Origin: Arthrobacter jiangjiafuii
Lineage (GTDB): Bacteria; Actinomycetota; Actinomycetes; Actinomycetales; Micrococcaceae
Length of the DNA: 64,000 bases
Assembly (NCBI RefSeq): GCF_018622995.1
Contig: NZ_CP076022.1
Location: forward strand, 1,426,001-1,490,000
Direction of reading: 5' to 3'
This document shows, one piece after another, positions 9,027-17,388 of this stretch; positions within the stretch are counted from its first letter, which is position 1, and every line of letters begins with the position of its first letter. The position numbers and the translations under genes are program-made. The notes below the pieces were generated by a model that was not told where the DNA came from, did no database searches, and saw only the letters and a program-made list of their open reading frames with translations.

Positions 9027-10709
9027 ATGGACGTTTATAACGATGGTTCCGGCGCGGCCCGTCCGCCTGTAGTGGAGCAGGGGTTCCGCGTGGGCCGGCT
9101 GCTCGGTTCCGGCGCCAGGGCCAGGGTATGGCTGGCGGTCCGGGAGGACGACGGCGCCCGGTTTGCCCTGAAAATCCCCGTTACGGAACAGCCCGGCCGC
9201 ACCAGCACCTTCGAAACCCGGCGCGAGCTGAACATCCTGTCCCGCTTTGAGCATGAGAACCTCCTGCAGCTGTATACGGTGCTGGACACCGACCAGGGTG
9301 CGGGGCTGCTGATGGAGTACGCTCCCGGACAGTCACTGGCCCGGTTGGCGGCGGCGCGCGGGCAGCTCGCGCCGGGGGAGGCCGTCACCGTCCTCGCGGG
9401 CATTGCCTCGGCGCTGGCGTACCTGGCGGACCAGGGGATGACGCACGGCGATATCTCGCCGGGGAACATCCTCTTCACTGCCCACGGCAAACCGCTGCTC
9501 GCGGATCTGGGCGTCCGCGGGCTGGCCGGACCTGCACAGGACGAAATCCCCTGGACCTCCGGGTTCCGGGACCCGGCAACCAGCGCGGGTCCGGGCGGCC
9601 CGGCGCGCAACCCGGAAGCCGATGTCTACTCCCTGGCAGCAGTGGGCTGGTTCATCCTGGCCGGCCACCTGCCGCCCGCCCCCGAGCACCGGCGGCCGTC
9701 GACGGCGCTGGCGGCAGGCATTCCACCGGCCCTGGCCGCGGCACTGGAAGCAGGGCTGGATCCTGAACCCCGGCGGCGCCCGGACGCCGCGGCCTTCGGT
9801 GAACTCGTGCTTACCGGCACGCCATTTGAACCGGTGGATCTGGCGCTTCCCTCGGCCGCACCTGCTGAGGAGGACATCCGGCCCAGCCGCTCCCGGGAAC
9901 GTCCGCGCAGGGGCAGGCGGGCACACTACCCCCGGCACGGCCTGCCGTCGGAGCAGCGCGGGGCGGATCCGTTCACCGCTGTCCGCCCCCGCTGGCTCAA
10001 CCCCGGCCCCACCCGTCGCGCCCTGGCAAGGGGAGTTCCCGGCCCACGGCGGTTGGGGCTGGCCGCCGCGGCCCTCTTGGTGAGCGCAACTCTGGGTTTG
10101 GGTGCTGTTGCCGTTGCTGCCCCCGGACTATTGGCTCCGCCGCCGGATGCCGTGACTGATGGTGTCGCGGCGGCAAAGGACGTTGCCGGGGCAGAGGAGG
10201 ATCCCGGGGCAGGGAAGGCAGCAGACGCAGCGCAGCCGGCACCGGAGAGGCCCACCGGAACAGGGGAGGGCACCCTGTCCGGGGTGACCGGGCAGGAGCT
10301 CACGCGGATGCAGCGCTCGGATGATCCGGCCCAGGCGGTGCGGGCGCTCGCCGAACTGCGGGCCCGGGCCTTCCTGGCCGGGGACGCGGCGCAGCTGGAA
10401 GCGGTCAACGTTCCCGGTTCACCGGCCATGGCTGCCGACACCGCCGAACTCGCCACGCTCACCGGCGCCGGAACCGTACTGGACGGATTGGGCGTGGAGG
10501 TTCTTTCCGTGGGGCCTGCCGTGCCGGCGGAAGCGGCGGGCGGACACATCAGTGTTCCGGCAACGGTGTCCACCTCCGCCTACAGCGAGCGGGATCCCGG
10601 CGGCGGCAGCATCCGCACCGTCGCGGCGCTGCCGAAACAGGAAGTGGTACTCGTCCTGGCTCCCGGACCCCAGGGCTGGCGGATCCAGGACATACTGGCG
10701 CCGTCGTGA
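9027..10709 (+). CDS. Membrane Ser/Thr protein kinase (PknB-like, variant catalytic loop)
   Basis: 560 residues. The kinase domain covers about 20-270: glycine loop LGSGARARVW, ATP-binding Lys49 in FALKIP, catalytic loop HGDISPGNILF (Asp142, Asn147) and metal-binding Asp160 in ADLGVRG. The usual HRD is HGD and DFG is DLG. All charged catalytic residues remain, so it may be active, but the Arg used for activation-loop control is missing. A basic, disordered linker leads to one membrane helix (about 342-366) and a ~190-residue extracellular Ala/Pro-rich domain without PASTA repeats. A TAGAAC sequence lies seven bases before the ATG. The substrate is unknown. Confidence 0.88.
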   Translation: MDVYNDGSGAARPPVVEQGFRVGRLLGSGARARVWLAVREDDGARFALKIPVTEQPGRTSTFETRRELNILSRFEHENLLQLYTVLDTDQGAGLLMEYAPGQSLARLAAARGQLAPGEAVTVLAGIASALAYLADQGMTHGDISPGNILFTAHGKPLLADLGVRGLAGPAQDEIPWTSGFRDPATSAGPGGPARNPEADVYSLAAVGWFILAGHLPPAPEHRRPSTALAAGIPPALAAALEAGLDPEPRRRPDAAAFGELVLTGTPFEPVDLALPSAAPAEEDIRPSRSRERPRRGRRAHYPRHGLPSEQRGADPFTAVRPRWLNPGPTRRALARGVPGPRRLGLAAAALLVSATLGLGAVAVAAPGLLAPPPDAVTDGVAAAKDVAGAEEDPGAGKAADAAQPAPERPTGTGEGTLSGVTGQELTRMQRSDDPAQAVRALAELRARAFLAGDAAQLEAVNVPGSPAMAADTAELATLTGAGTVLDGLGVEVLSVGPAVPAEAAGGHISVPATVSTSAYSERDPGGGSIRTVAALPKQEVVLVLAPGPQGWRIQDILAPS

Positions 10710-10761
10710 CCTTTCCGGCCGCGTCCTGCCTGTCCTCGGGCATCGCGGCCCGGGCGAAAGA

Positions 10762-10773
10762 TAGGATCGGGGG
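10762..10773 (+). promoter_or_regulatory. Candidate leaderless -10 element for the tricorn-like protease gene
   Basis: TAGGAT at 10762-10767, then CGGGGG and ATG 10774. The G run is too close to act as a normal ribosome binding site. Confidence 0.5.
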
Positions 10774-13700
10774 ATGAGTTCTTCATATCTGCGTTTTCCC
10801 GATCTGCACGCCGACCTGGTCACCTTTGTGGCCGAAGACGATGTCTGGGTGGCTTCTCTTGACGGCGGCCGTGCGTGGCGGATCTCGTCCATGCAGCTGC
10901 CGGCGCGGAACCCCCGCTTCTCGCCCGACGGCGCCACAATTGCCTGGTCCGTCGTGCAGGGCAGCGCCCCCGAGGTCGTGGCCGCCGACACGGCCGGCGG
11001 AGACTTCCGCCAGCTGACGTACTGGGGGAACCAGGGCACCCGGGTCAAGGGGTTCAGTCCGAACGGAAACGTCATTGCCATCAGCCCCTTCGAGCACGAA
11101 GACTTCCGGCTCCGCTGGGCGTATGAGGTGCCGCTGGACGGTGCGGCTCCGGTGGCCCTTCCCTACGGCCCGGTGGACTCCGTGGCCTACGGGCCGGCAG
11201 TGGGCGATGAGCGCCCCGTCGTCGTTGGCTCCGTCATGACCCGCGAACCGGCCTGGTGGAAGCGTTACCGCGGCGGCACCGCCGGCAAGCTGTGGATCGA
11301 CGCCGACGGCAACGGCGAATTCGAGCGCCTCGCCCCCGAGCTCGACGGAAACCTGACCGATCCGATGTGGATCGACGGCCGCGTGGTCTTCCTTTCCGAC
11401 CACGAGGGCTACGGCAACCTCTACTCCGTGACTCCGCAGGGCACCGGGCTGCGCCGGCACACCGACTTTTCCGACTTCTACGTCCGCCACGCCTCCACCG
11501 ACGGGCACCGGATCGTTTTCGAAGCCGCCGGCGAGCTGTGGCTGCTGCCCTCCCTGGACGACGACGCGCGGCGGCTGCCGATTACGCTCGGCTCCGCAGG
11601 CACCGGCCGCCGGCCCAGGCCGCTGGATCCTGCGGCGCACCTTGCCGCGGTCAAGCCGGACGCCGAGGGAACGGCTTCCGTTCTCGAAACCCACGGCACC
11701 CTGCATTGGCTGACCCACCGCGACGGACCCTCCCGCATCATTGAAGCCGATTCCGCTGTGCGGGCCAGGCTGGGCCGGCCGCTGGCCGGCGGCCGGGCCG
11801 TCTATGTCGCCGACGTCGGCGGCGAGGAAGCCCTCTACGTCCGCAACGTGTTCGCTGACCCTGCAGTCCCCGGCGCGGGGGATACACCCGCGGTCCGCAG
11901 GCCGGAGCCGGTTCCAAGCGCACCGGCCGACGACGACGCCGAAATTCCGCTGCCACGCCCCGTATCGGCAGCCACCGGCACGCCGGTGCAGGTTTCGGAG
12001 CCCGTGTCCGCCCCGGCAGCCGGACATGAGGCGGATGGTGCTGCAGCCGCCCCGGCTCCGGCTGCCACGGCGGCGGAGGCCGGGTCCGGGAGCGGCCAAA
12101 CGGCAGCGGGCGAGTCAGCCGACGGCTCCACCCGCCGCATCAGCTTCGACAAGCCCACCCGGGTCGCCCAGATTACGGCCAGCCCGGACGGCTCCGCCGT
12201 AGCGGTGTCCACTGAATACGGCGAGGTCTACCTGCTGGATCCCGAGCAGGGAACCCTGAGGCGGGTCGCGGCCGCCGGCCACGGTGCCGTGGACCAGCTT
12301 GCCTTCTCCGCCGACTCCGCCTGGCTCGCCTGGTCCGAGCCGGTGACCGCCGAAGCTGCACGGTCCCGGATCCGGCTGCAGCACGTAACGGAGCCCGGCG
12401 CCGCCGCCATCGACGTCACCGACGGCCGCTTCCGCGACCACTCGCCGTCCTTCACGGTGGACGGGCGCTACCTGGCCTTCCTTTCCGAGCGCAGCTTCGA
12501 TCCGGTCTACGACACGCACCGCTTCGACCTGAGCTTCCCCTCCTCGACCAAACCCTTCCTGGTAGCCCTGGCCGCTGACACACCGTCGCCGTTCGGGCCG
12601 TCGGTCCACGGGCTGCCGGTGCCCCGGGCCGAGCTGGTTCCGGTGAAATCCGACGACCCCGCCGAGGCAGCGCCCGCAGGGCCGGTCACGGAAGTTGATG
12701 CCGCCGGGATCCAGGACCGCATCATCGCGGTTCCGGTGCCGCAGGGGCGCTACGAAAAGCTCACTGCCGCCGACGGTTCCCTGCTGTGGCTGGCCTCCGA
12801 CACGTACGGCGTGACCGGTGACGGCCGGGCTTCCACGTCCGAGCGTCCGCCGGCCAGCCGGCTGGAACGGTTCGACCTGGAGAAGAAGGACGTCTCCGTG
12901 CTCGTTCCGGCGCTGGAGGACTACGAGGTCAGCGGGGACGGCCGCAGGGTCGTCTACGTCCACGAACGCCAGGTGCATGCCGTGCCCTCCTCGGCACGGG
13001 CCGACGCGGATTCCCCGGACCACGTCAGCGTGGACCTTGGCCGCATCCGCGTGCAGCTTGAGCCGCTGAAGGTCTGGGGCCAGGAATTCGATGAAGCCTG
13101 GCGCCTGCAGCGCGACTTCTTCTGGGCCCCGGACATGGGCGGACTGGACTGGGGCGGCGTGCATGCCCGGTACCGCCCGCTGGTGGAGAACCTGGGTTCA
13201 CATGATGACCTGGTGGATCTGCTCTGGGAAATGCACGGCGAGCTGGGCACCTCCCATGCCTACGTGGCACCGAAGCCGACGACGGAACCCGGAGCCGGTG
13301 CCCAGGGCTTCCTCGGCGCGGATCTGCGGCCGGGCCCGGGCGGCTGGGAAGTCGTGCGGATCCTCGCGGCGGAATCCTCCGACCCGCAGGCCGTCTCACC
13401 GCTGGCCGCCCCCGGCGCCGATGTGCACCCGGGGGACATCATCGCCGCCGTCGACGGCCGTCCGGTGCCTGCCGGGCAGGGGCCGGCGCCGCTGCTGGCC
13501 AATGCAGCCGGCCGGACCGTGGAACTGACCGTCATCAGCGGATCCGACGACGCCGCGCCCCGCCGGCGCCGCATCGCCGTGGTGCCCCTGCGCAGCGAGG
13601 AACGCCTGCGCTACCAGAACTGGGTCACCACGAACCGCAGCATCGTCCGGGAAGCCTCCAACGGCAGCTTCGGCTACCTGCATATCCCCGACATGGTGGC

Positions 13701-14406
13701 CAACGGCTGGTCGCAGCTGCACCGAGACCTGGACCAGGAATCCTCCCGCAATGCCCTGATCGTCGATGTGCGCCGCAACCGCGGCGGCCACACGTCCCAG
13801 CTGGTGGCCGAGCTGATCGGACGCAAGGTCAGCGCGTGGACGATGGCGCGCGGCGAGCAGCCCACCACCTACCCGGCGCACGCACCGCGCGGCCCGGTGG
13901 TCATCCTGACCGACGAATTCGCCGGATCCGACGGCGACATCATCACGCAGATCGCCAAGCTGCGCGGCATCGGCCCGGTCATCGGGATGCGCACCTGGGG
14001 CGGCGTCGTCGGCATCGACGGCCGGTTCAAACTGATGGATGGCACCGGCGTGAACCAGCCGCGCTACGGATTCTGGATGGCCGGCGGCATCGAGTGGTCG
14101 GTGGAGAACTACGGCGTGGACCCCGACATCGAGGTACCGTTCCCGCCGCACGCCTACGCCGCAGGCGAGGATCCCCAGCTGGAGCACGGCGTGGGCATCC
14201 TCAAGGAGATGCTCTCCGAGCTGCCCACCGACCAGCCGCCGGCACTGGCGGGCTATCCGTCGCTGGTGCCGGCCCCGCTGCCACCCCGCCCCCAGGCGGG
14301 CAGCACGGAAGGGCAGGCAGGCAGCCAGGGCGCTGCGCGCGGCGGTCTTCCGGGGCCGGTGGGGGCCGCAGGTTCCACCTCCGACCGTGAGGCCGGGCGC
14401 CACTAG
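10774..14406 (+). CDS. Tricorn-like protease (S41 family)
   Basis: 1210 residues, predicted cytosolic, thought to cut peptides released by larger proteases. Order: beta-propeller segments (about 1-370 and 455-760, with repeats such as FSPDGATIAW and ASPDGSAVAV), a helical C1 region (EAWRLQRDFFWAPDMGG), a PDZ domain (about 850-900, VHPGDIIAAVDGRPV) and the C-terminal S41 domain. The nucleophile is Ser1052 in EFAGSDGD, with the oxyanion segment RTWGGVVG. A ~80-residue Ala/Pro-rich insert (about 375-455) between propeller halves and a Pro/Gly-rich tail are low-complexity additions. The length fits tricorn proteins of actinomycetes. Confidence 0.92.
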   Translation: MSSSYLRFPDLHADLVTFVAEDDVWVASLDGGRAWRISSMQLPARNPRFSPDGATIAWSVVQGSAPEVVAADTAGGDFRQLTYWGNQGTRVKGFSPNGNVIAISPFEHEDFRLRWAYEVPLDGAAPVALPYGPVDSVAYGPAVGDERPVVVGSVMTREPAWWKRYRGGTAGKLWIDADGNGEFERLAPELDGNLTDPMWIDGRVVFLSDHEGYGNLYSVTPQGTGLRRHTDFSDFYVRHASTDGHRIVFEAAGELWLLPSLDDDARRLPITLGSAGTGRRPRPLDPAAHLAAVKPDAEGTASVLETHGTLHWLTHRDGPSRIIEADSAVRARLGRPLAGGRAVYVADVGGEEALYVRNVFADPAVPGAGDTPAVRRPEPVPSAPADDDAEIPLPRPVSAATGTPVQVSEPVSAPAAGHEADGAAAAPAPAATAAEAGSGSGQTAAGESADGSTRRISFDKPTRVAQITASPDGSAVAVSTEYGEVYLLDPEQGTLRRVAAAGHGAVDQLAFSADSAWLAWSEPVTAEAARSRIRLQHVTEPGAAAIDVTDGRFRDHSPSFTVDGRYLAFLSERSFDPVYDTHRFDLSFPSSTKPFLVALAADTPSPFGPSVHGLPVPRAELVPVKSDDPAEAAPAGPVTEVDAAGIQDRIIAVPVPQGRYEKLTAADGSLLWLASDTYGVTGDGRASTSERPPASRLERFDLEKKDVSVLVPALEDYEVSGDGRRVVYVHERQVHAVPSSARADADSPDHVSVDLGRIRVQLEPLKVWGQEFDEAWRLQRDFFWAPDMGGLDWGGVHARYRPLVENLGSHDDLVDLLWEMHGELGTSHAYVAPKPTTEPGAGAQGFLGADLRPGPGGWEVVRILAAESSDPQAVSPLAAPGADVHPGDIIAAVDGRPVPAGQGPAPLLANAAGRTVELTVISGSDDAAPRRRRIAVVPLRSEERLRYQNWVTTNRSIVREASNGSFGYLHIPDMVANGWSQLHRDLDQESSRNALIVDVRRNRGGHTSQLVAELIGRKVSAWTMARGEQPTTYPAHAPRGPVVILTDEFAGSDGDIITQIAKLRGIGPVIGMRTWGGVVGIDGRFKLMDGTGVNQPRYGFWMAGGIEWSVENYGVDPDIEVPFPPHAYAAGEDPQLEHGVGILKEMLSELPTDQPPALAGYPSLVPAPLPPRPQAGSTEGQAGSQGAARGGLPGPVGAAGSTSDREAGRH

Positions 14407-14428
14407 TCCGGTCCGGTTTCTGACCAAA

Positions 14429-14460
14429 GCGGCCCCTGTTCCGAATGGAACAGGGGCCGC
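14429..14460. terminator. Bidirectional terminator between tricorn protease and OsmC genes
   Basis: Perfect 14-bp stem (14429-14442 with 14447-14460) with a GAAT loop in the 92-base convergent gap. Confidence 0.85.
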
Positions 14461-14498
14461 TCTGGCGTTCGAGGTCCTGTAGTCGAGGTGCCTAAACC

Positions 14499-14927
14499 CT
14501 AGGATTCGAGGGTGGCGTCCAAGGTGATGGTGATCCCGGCCAGGGCCTGCGAGACGGGGCAGCCGACCTTGGCGGCCTCGGCGATGTCGCTGAATTCCTC
14601 GGCAGTGAGCCCCGGTACCACGGCGGTGACCTTCAGACGGCTCTCGGTGATCCCGGTTCCGGGTACGAAGGTCACGTCCGCGGACGTTTCAATGCGCTCT
14701 GCGGTCTTGCCGGCATCGGCCAGGCCGTTGCTGAAGGCCATGGAGAAGCAGGCGGAGTGGGCTGCGGCAATGAGTTCTTCGGGGCTGGTCTTGCCGTTGG
14801 CCTCCTCGGCACGGGCCTTCCACGTGACGTCGTAGGTGCCAAGGCCCGAGCTGTCGAGGGTGACGTTGCCCTTGCCGTTGAAGAGGTCGCCGTTCCAAAC
14901 GGTGTGGGCTGAGCGGACTGTAGCCAT
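14499..14927 (-). CDS. OsmC/Ohr-family peroxiredoxin
   Basis: 142 residues. OsmC-type proteins reduce organic hydroperoxides with two cysteines, both visible here: one in HSACFSMAFS and one in VGCPVSQAL. The N-terminus ATVRSAHTVWNGDLFNGKG is typical of OsmC rather than Ohr. ATG 14927 has AAGGAG upstream and matches the family start; the frame extends 18 codons further without support. In actinobacteria the active-site disulfide can be recycled by lipoyl-dehydrogenase/lipoyl-protein systems. It sits just downstream of that gene cluster, though the link is inference. Confidence 0.93.
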   Translation of the reverse strand: MATVRSAHTVWNGDLFNGKGNVTLDSSGLGTYDVTWKARAEEANGKTSPEELIAAAHSACFSMAFSNGLADAGKTAERIETSADVTFVPGTGITESRLKVTAVVPGLTAEEFSDIAEAAKVGCPVSQALAGITITLDATLES

Positions 14928-15007
14928 GGGGGGGCTCCTTAAAAGCAATGGGATGAAGGCCGGCAGGTGCCGGCGCTTCATCCCATCCTTTCAGAACGTT
15001 GTGCCTG

Positions 15008-15355
15008 CTACCACATGGTGGCCAGGGCGATGTTGAGCACCGTGAGGATGCCCACGCCGTTGGCCAGGCCCTTGCCCACGGGCTGGCCCTTCTTGTACTT
15101 GCGCTGGCCGATGAAGGCCATCACGGCAATGACCAGGGCCACCGTGAGCTTCACGGCGATCTTGATGTGGTTCAGGCTGGCGTCACCCATTTCGGCCAGC
15201 CCAACCAGCAGCAGACCGGTTACCAGCTGCAGCAGTGCAGCGTGGAACTGGCCGGGCATGACCGTGGGGTTCTTGATCTTGGCGAACCAGATACCGACGA
15301 TGATTGCTGCGCCCAAGATGTGCAGGAAGACAAGAAAGCTCTGTAGGAAGTCCAT
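15008..15355 (-). CDS. Small four-helix membrane protein of unknown function
   Basis: 115 residues with four hydrophobic segments (about 4-26, 37-57, 65-85, 97-114). It has a His in FLVFLHILGAA and a basic loop GQRKYKKGQ. Conserved in appearance with actinobacterial proteins annotated only as integral membrane proteins. ATG 15355 has TAAGAT six bases upstream, so it is probably leaderless. A TTCTAC-N5-GTAGAG palindrome lies about 70 bases upstream (15419-15435). It is almost identical to the two palindromes before cydA, suggesting shared control with the respiratory oxidase. The function is not assigned. Confidence 0.8.
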   Translation of the reverse strand: MDFLQSFLVFLHILGAAIIVGIWFAKIKNPTVMPGQFHAALLQLVTGLLLVGLAEMGDASLNHIKIAVKLTVALVIAVMAFIGQRKYKKGQPVGKGLANGVGILTVLNIALATMW

Positions 15356-15367
15356 TGACCCATCTTA
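15356..15367 (-). promoter_or_regulatory. Candidate leaderless -10 element for the small membrane protein gene
   Basis: Minus-strand TAAGAT (15367-15362), then six bases to ATG 15355. Confidence 0.5.
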
Positions 15368-15418
15368 TCGACACCCCGTCAGCATTTTCTGTCCGACGAC
15401 CTGTGGGGACGGTAACTT

Positions 15419-15435
15419 TTCTACAACATGTAGAG
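15419..15435 (-). promoter_or_regulatory. Possible BlaI-type operator (third copy)
   Basis: Plus strand reads TTCTAC-AACAT-GTAGAG: 11 of 12 arm positions match the two palindromes in front of cydA (30844-30860, 30901-30917). It is centred about 72 bases before the start of the small membrane protein gene. Confidence 0.45.
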
Positions 15436-15456
15436 GGGGTGCGGGACCGGACAGCA

Positions 15457-15489
15457 AAAGGGCGCCTCCCCTTTGGGGAAGCGCCCTTT
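15457..15489 (-). terminator. Intrinsic terminator of sucB
   Basis: AAAGGGCGC (15457-15465) pairs with GCGCCCTTT (15481-15489), with an inner TCCCC/GGGGA extension. It lies just beyond the sucB stop. Confidence 0.8.
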
Positions 15490-15514
15490 GCGGTGCTAAG
15501 CCGTCAGTCCGGGA

Positions 15515-17269
15515 CTAGAGCCCCAGGTCCGAGGAGAAGTTGCCTTCTTCAAGCCGTGCCTTGAGCGTCTGCAGGAAGCGGCCTGCATCTGCACCGTCCA
15601 CCAGGCGGTGGTCGTAGGACAGGGACAGGTACATCATCGAGCGGATGGCGATGGTGTCATTGCCTTCGGCGTCGGTCAGGACAACCGGACGCTTCACGAT
15701 GGCACCGGTGCCCAGGATGGCTACCTGCGGCTGGTTGATGATCGGGGTGTCGAACAGGGCGCCAACGGAACCGATGTTGGTGATGGTGAAGGTTCCGCCG
15801 GAGAGCTCGTCCGGACCGATCTTGCCCTGCTTGGTGCGCGAGCCGACGTCGCCGATGCGCTTGGCCAGACCGGCAAGGTTCAGGTCGCCGGCATCGCTGA
15901 TCACCGGAACCAGCAGGCCCTTTTCCGTATCCACGGCGATCGCGAGGTGCTCGGCGTCGTGGTACGTGATCTGCTGGGCATCCGAATCGTAGGATGCGTT
16001 CAGCTTCGGGTGCTGCTTCAGTGCCTCGGTGACGGCCTTGGCGATGAACGGCAGGAAGGTGAGCTTCGCGCCGTTCTGGGCGGCGAAGTCATTCTTGGCC
16101 GAGGCGCGCAGCTTGGCGATGCGCGTCATGTCCACTTCCTGGACCTGCGTCAGCTGGGCTGAAACCTGCAGCGACTCGACCATGCGGCGGGCGATCGTCT
16201 GGCGGATCCGCGGTGCCTTGACCGTGGTGCCGCGCAGCTTGGCGCTTTCTTCGCTGATCTTCGCCGGTGCGGTCTGGTCCGTGGAAGCGGCAGCCGGTGC
16301 GGAAGCAGCCGGCTTGGCCTCGGATGCCTTCTTGGCTTCGGCAGCCTCGAGGACATCCTGCTTGCGGATGCGGCCGGCGACGCCGGAGCCCTTGACGGTG
16401 GACAGGTCCACGCCGTGCTGGTTGGCGAGCTTGCGCACCAGCGGAGTGACGTAGGTGCCTTCGGAGTCGGAAGCCGCCGGGGCTTCCTGCTTCGGGGCTT
16501 CCTGCTTGGGAGCCGGCTCCGGCTTCTTCTCTTCCTGCTTCGGAGCGGGAGCCTCTTCCTTCTTCGGCTCTGCGGCGGGAGCTTCGCGCTCCTCGGCCGG
16601 AGCGGCCGCAACCGGCTCGGCTTCCTTCGGCTCGGCCTTGGCCGGAGCGGCAGCACCGGAACCAATGACGGCCAGGACGGCGCCAACCTCGGCGGTGTCG
16701 TCCTCGTTGACGCGGATTTCCAGCAGCTTGCCGGCAACGGGGGAGGGGATCTCGGTGTCTACCTTGTCGGTGGAAACCTCGAGCAGCGGCTCATCCATTT
16801 CGACGTCGTCGCCGACGGCCTTCAGCCAGCGGGTGACGGTGCCTTCGGTGACGGACTCGCCCAGGGCAGGCAGGGTCACTTCGGTGCCTTCAGTGGAGTC
16901 GGAGGACCCGGCTGCGGGGGCTTCCTCGGCTGCTTCCTCCTTGGCGGGAGCCTCCTGTGCGGGTGCTTCCTCGGCCGCGGGAGCTTCTTCAGCCGGGGCT
17001 TCTTCGGCGGGGGCAGCGTCGGCGGAGCCGGAGCCGTCGCCGATGCGCACCAGCGCCTCGCCAACTTCAGCGGTCTCGTCTTCGGCTACGAGGATTTCCT
17101 CGATGACGCCGGCAACCGGCGACGGGATTTCGGTGTCCACCTTGTCGGTGGAAACTTCCAGCAGCGGCTCGTCTACCTCGACGCGCTCTCCCACGGCCTT
17201 GAGCCAGCGGGTGACGGTACCTTCGGTGACGCTTTCACCAAGGGCGGGTAAGTTCACGGTTTCAGACAT
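15515..17269 (-). CDS. sucB: 2-oxo-acid dehydrogenase E2 (dihydrolipoyl succinyltransferase type)
   Basis: 584 residues. Two near-identical lipoyl domains carry STDKVDTE motifs, with lipoylated Lys43 and Lys169. They are joined by long Ala/Glu/Pro-rich linkers. A peripheral subunit-binding domain follows (about 280-320, [20 protein letters not shown]). The acyltransferase domain ends with the catalytic DHRLVDGAD motif. In actinobacteria, proteins annotated SucB with duplicated lipoyl domains commonly serve as the shared E2 of pyruvate and 2-oxoglutarate complexes, so the acyl specificity is uncertain. ATG 17269 follows AAGGAGAAA. LpdA is immediately upstream, separated by a hairpin. Confidence 0.95.
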   Translation of the reverse strand: MSETVNLPALGESVTEGTVTRWLKAVGERVEVDEPLLEVSTDKVDTEIPSPVAGVIEEILVAEDETAEVGEALVRIGDGSGSADAAPAEEAPAEEAPAAEEAPAQEAPAKEEAAEEAPAAGSSDSTEGTEVTLPALGESVTEGTVTRWLKAVGDDVEMDEPLLEVSTDKVDTEIPSPVAGKLLEIRVNEDDTAEVGAVLAVIGSGAAAPAKAEPKEAEPVAAAPAEEREAPAAEPKKEEAPAPKQEEKKPEPAPKQEAPKQEAPAASDSEGTYVTPLVRKLANQHGVDLSTVKGSGVAGRIRKQDVLEAAEAKKASEAKPAASAPAAASTDQTAPAKISEESAKLRGTTVKAPRIRQTIARRMVESLQVSAQLTQVQEVDMTRIAKLRASAKNDFAAQNGAKLTFLPFIAKAVTEALKQHPKLNASYDSDAQQITYHDAEHLAIAVDTEKGLLVPVISDAGDLNLAGLAKRIGDVGSRTKQGKIGPDELSGGTFTITNIGSVGALFDTPIINQPQVAILGTGAIVKRPVVLTDAEGNDTIAIRSMMYLSLSYDHRLVDGADAGRFLQTLKARLEEGNFSSDLGL

Positions 17270-17337
17270 ATTGTCCCCGTTTCTCCTTATTAGATCTGTT
17301 GACCAGCCGTACCGCTGGTGCTGGTGGTGTGAAGCCT

Positions 17338-17370
17338 AGTGCACCCGGTGGTCCGGCTGCCGGGTGCACT
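17338..17370 (-). terminator. Hairpin between lpdA and sucB
   Basis: Perfect 11-bp stem (17338-17348 with 17360-17370) with no T tract on the minus strand. It may reduce read-through from lpdA into sucB or stabilise the lpdA transcript. Confidence 0.55.
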
Positions 17371-17388
17371 GGGCAGGTGGTACTTGGT

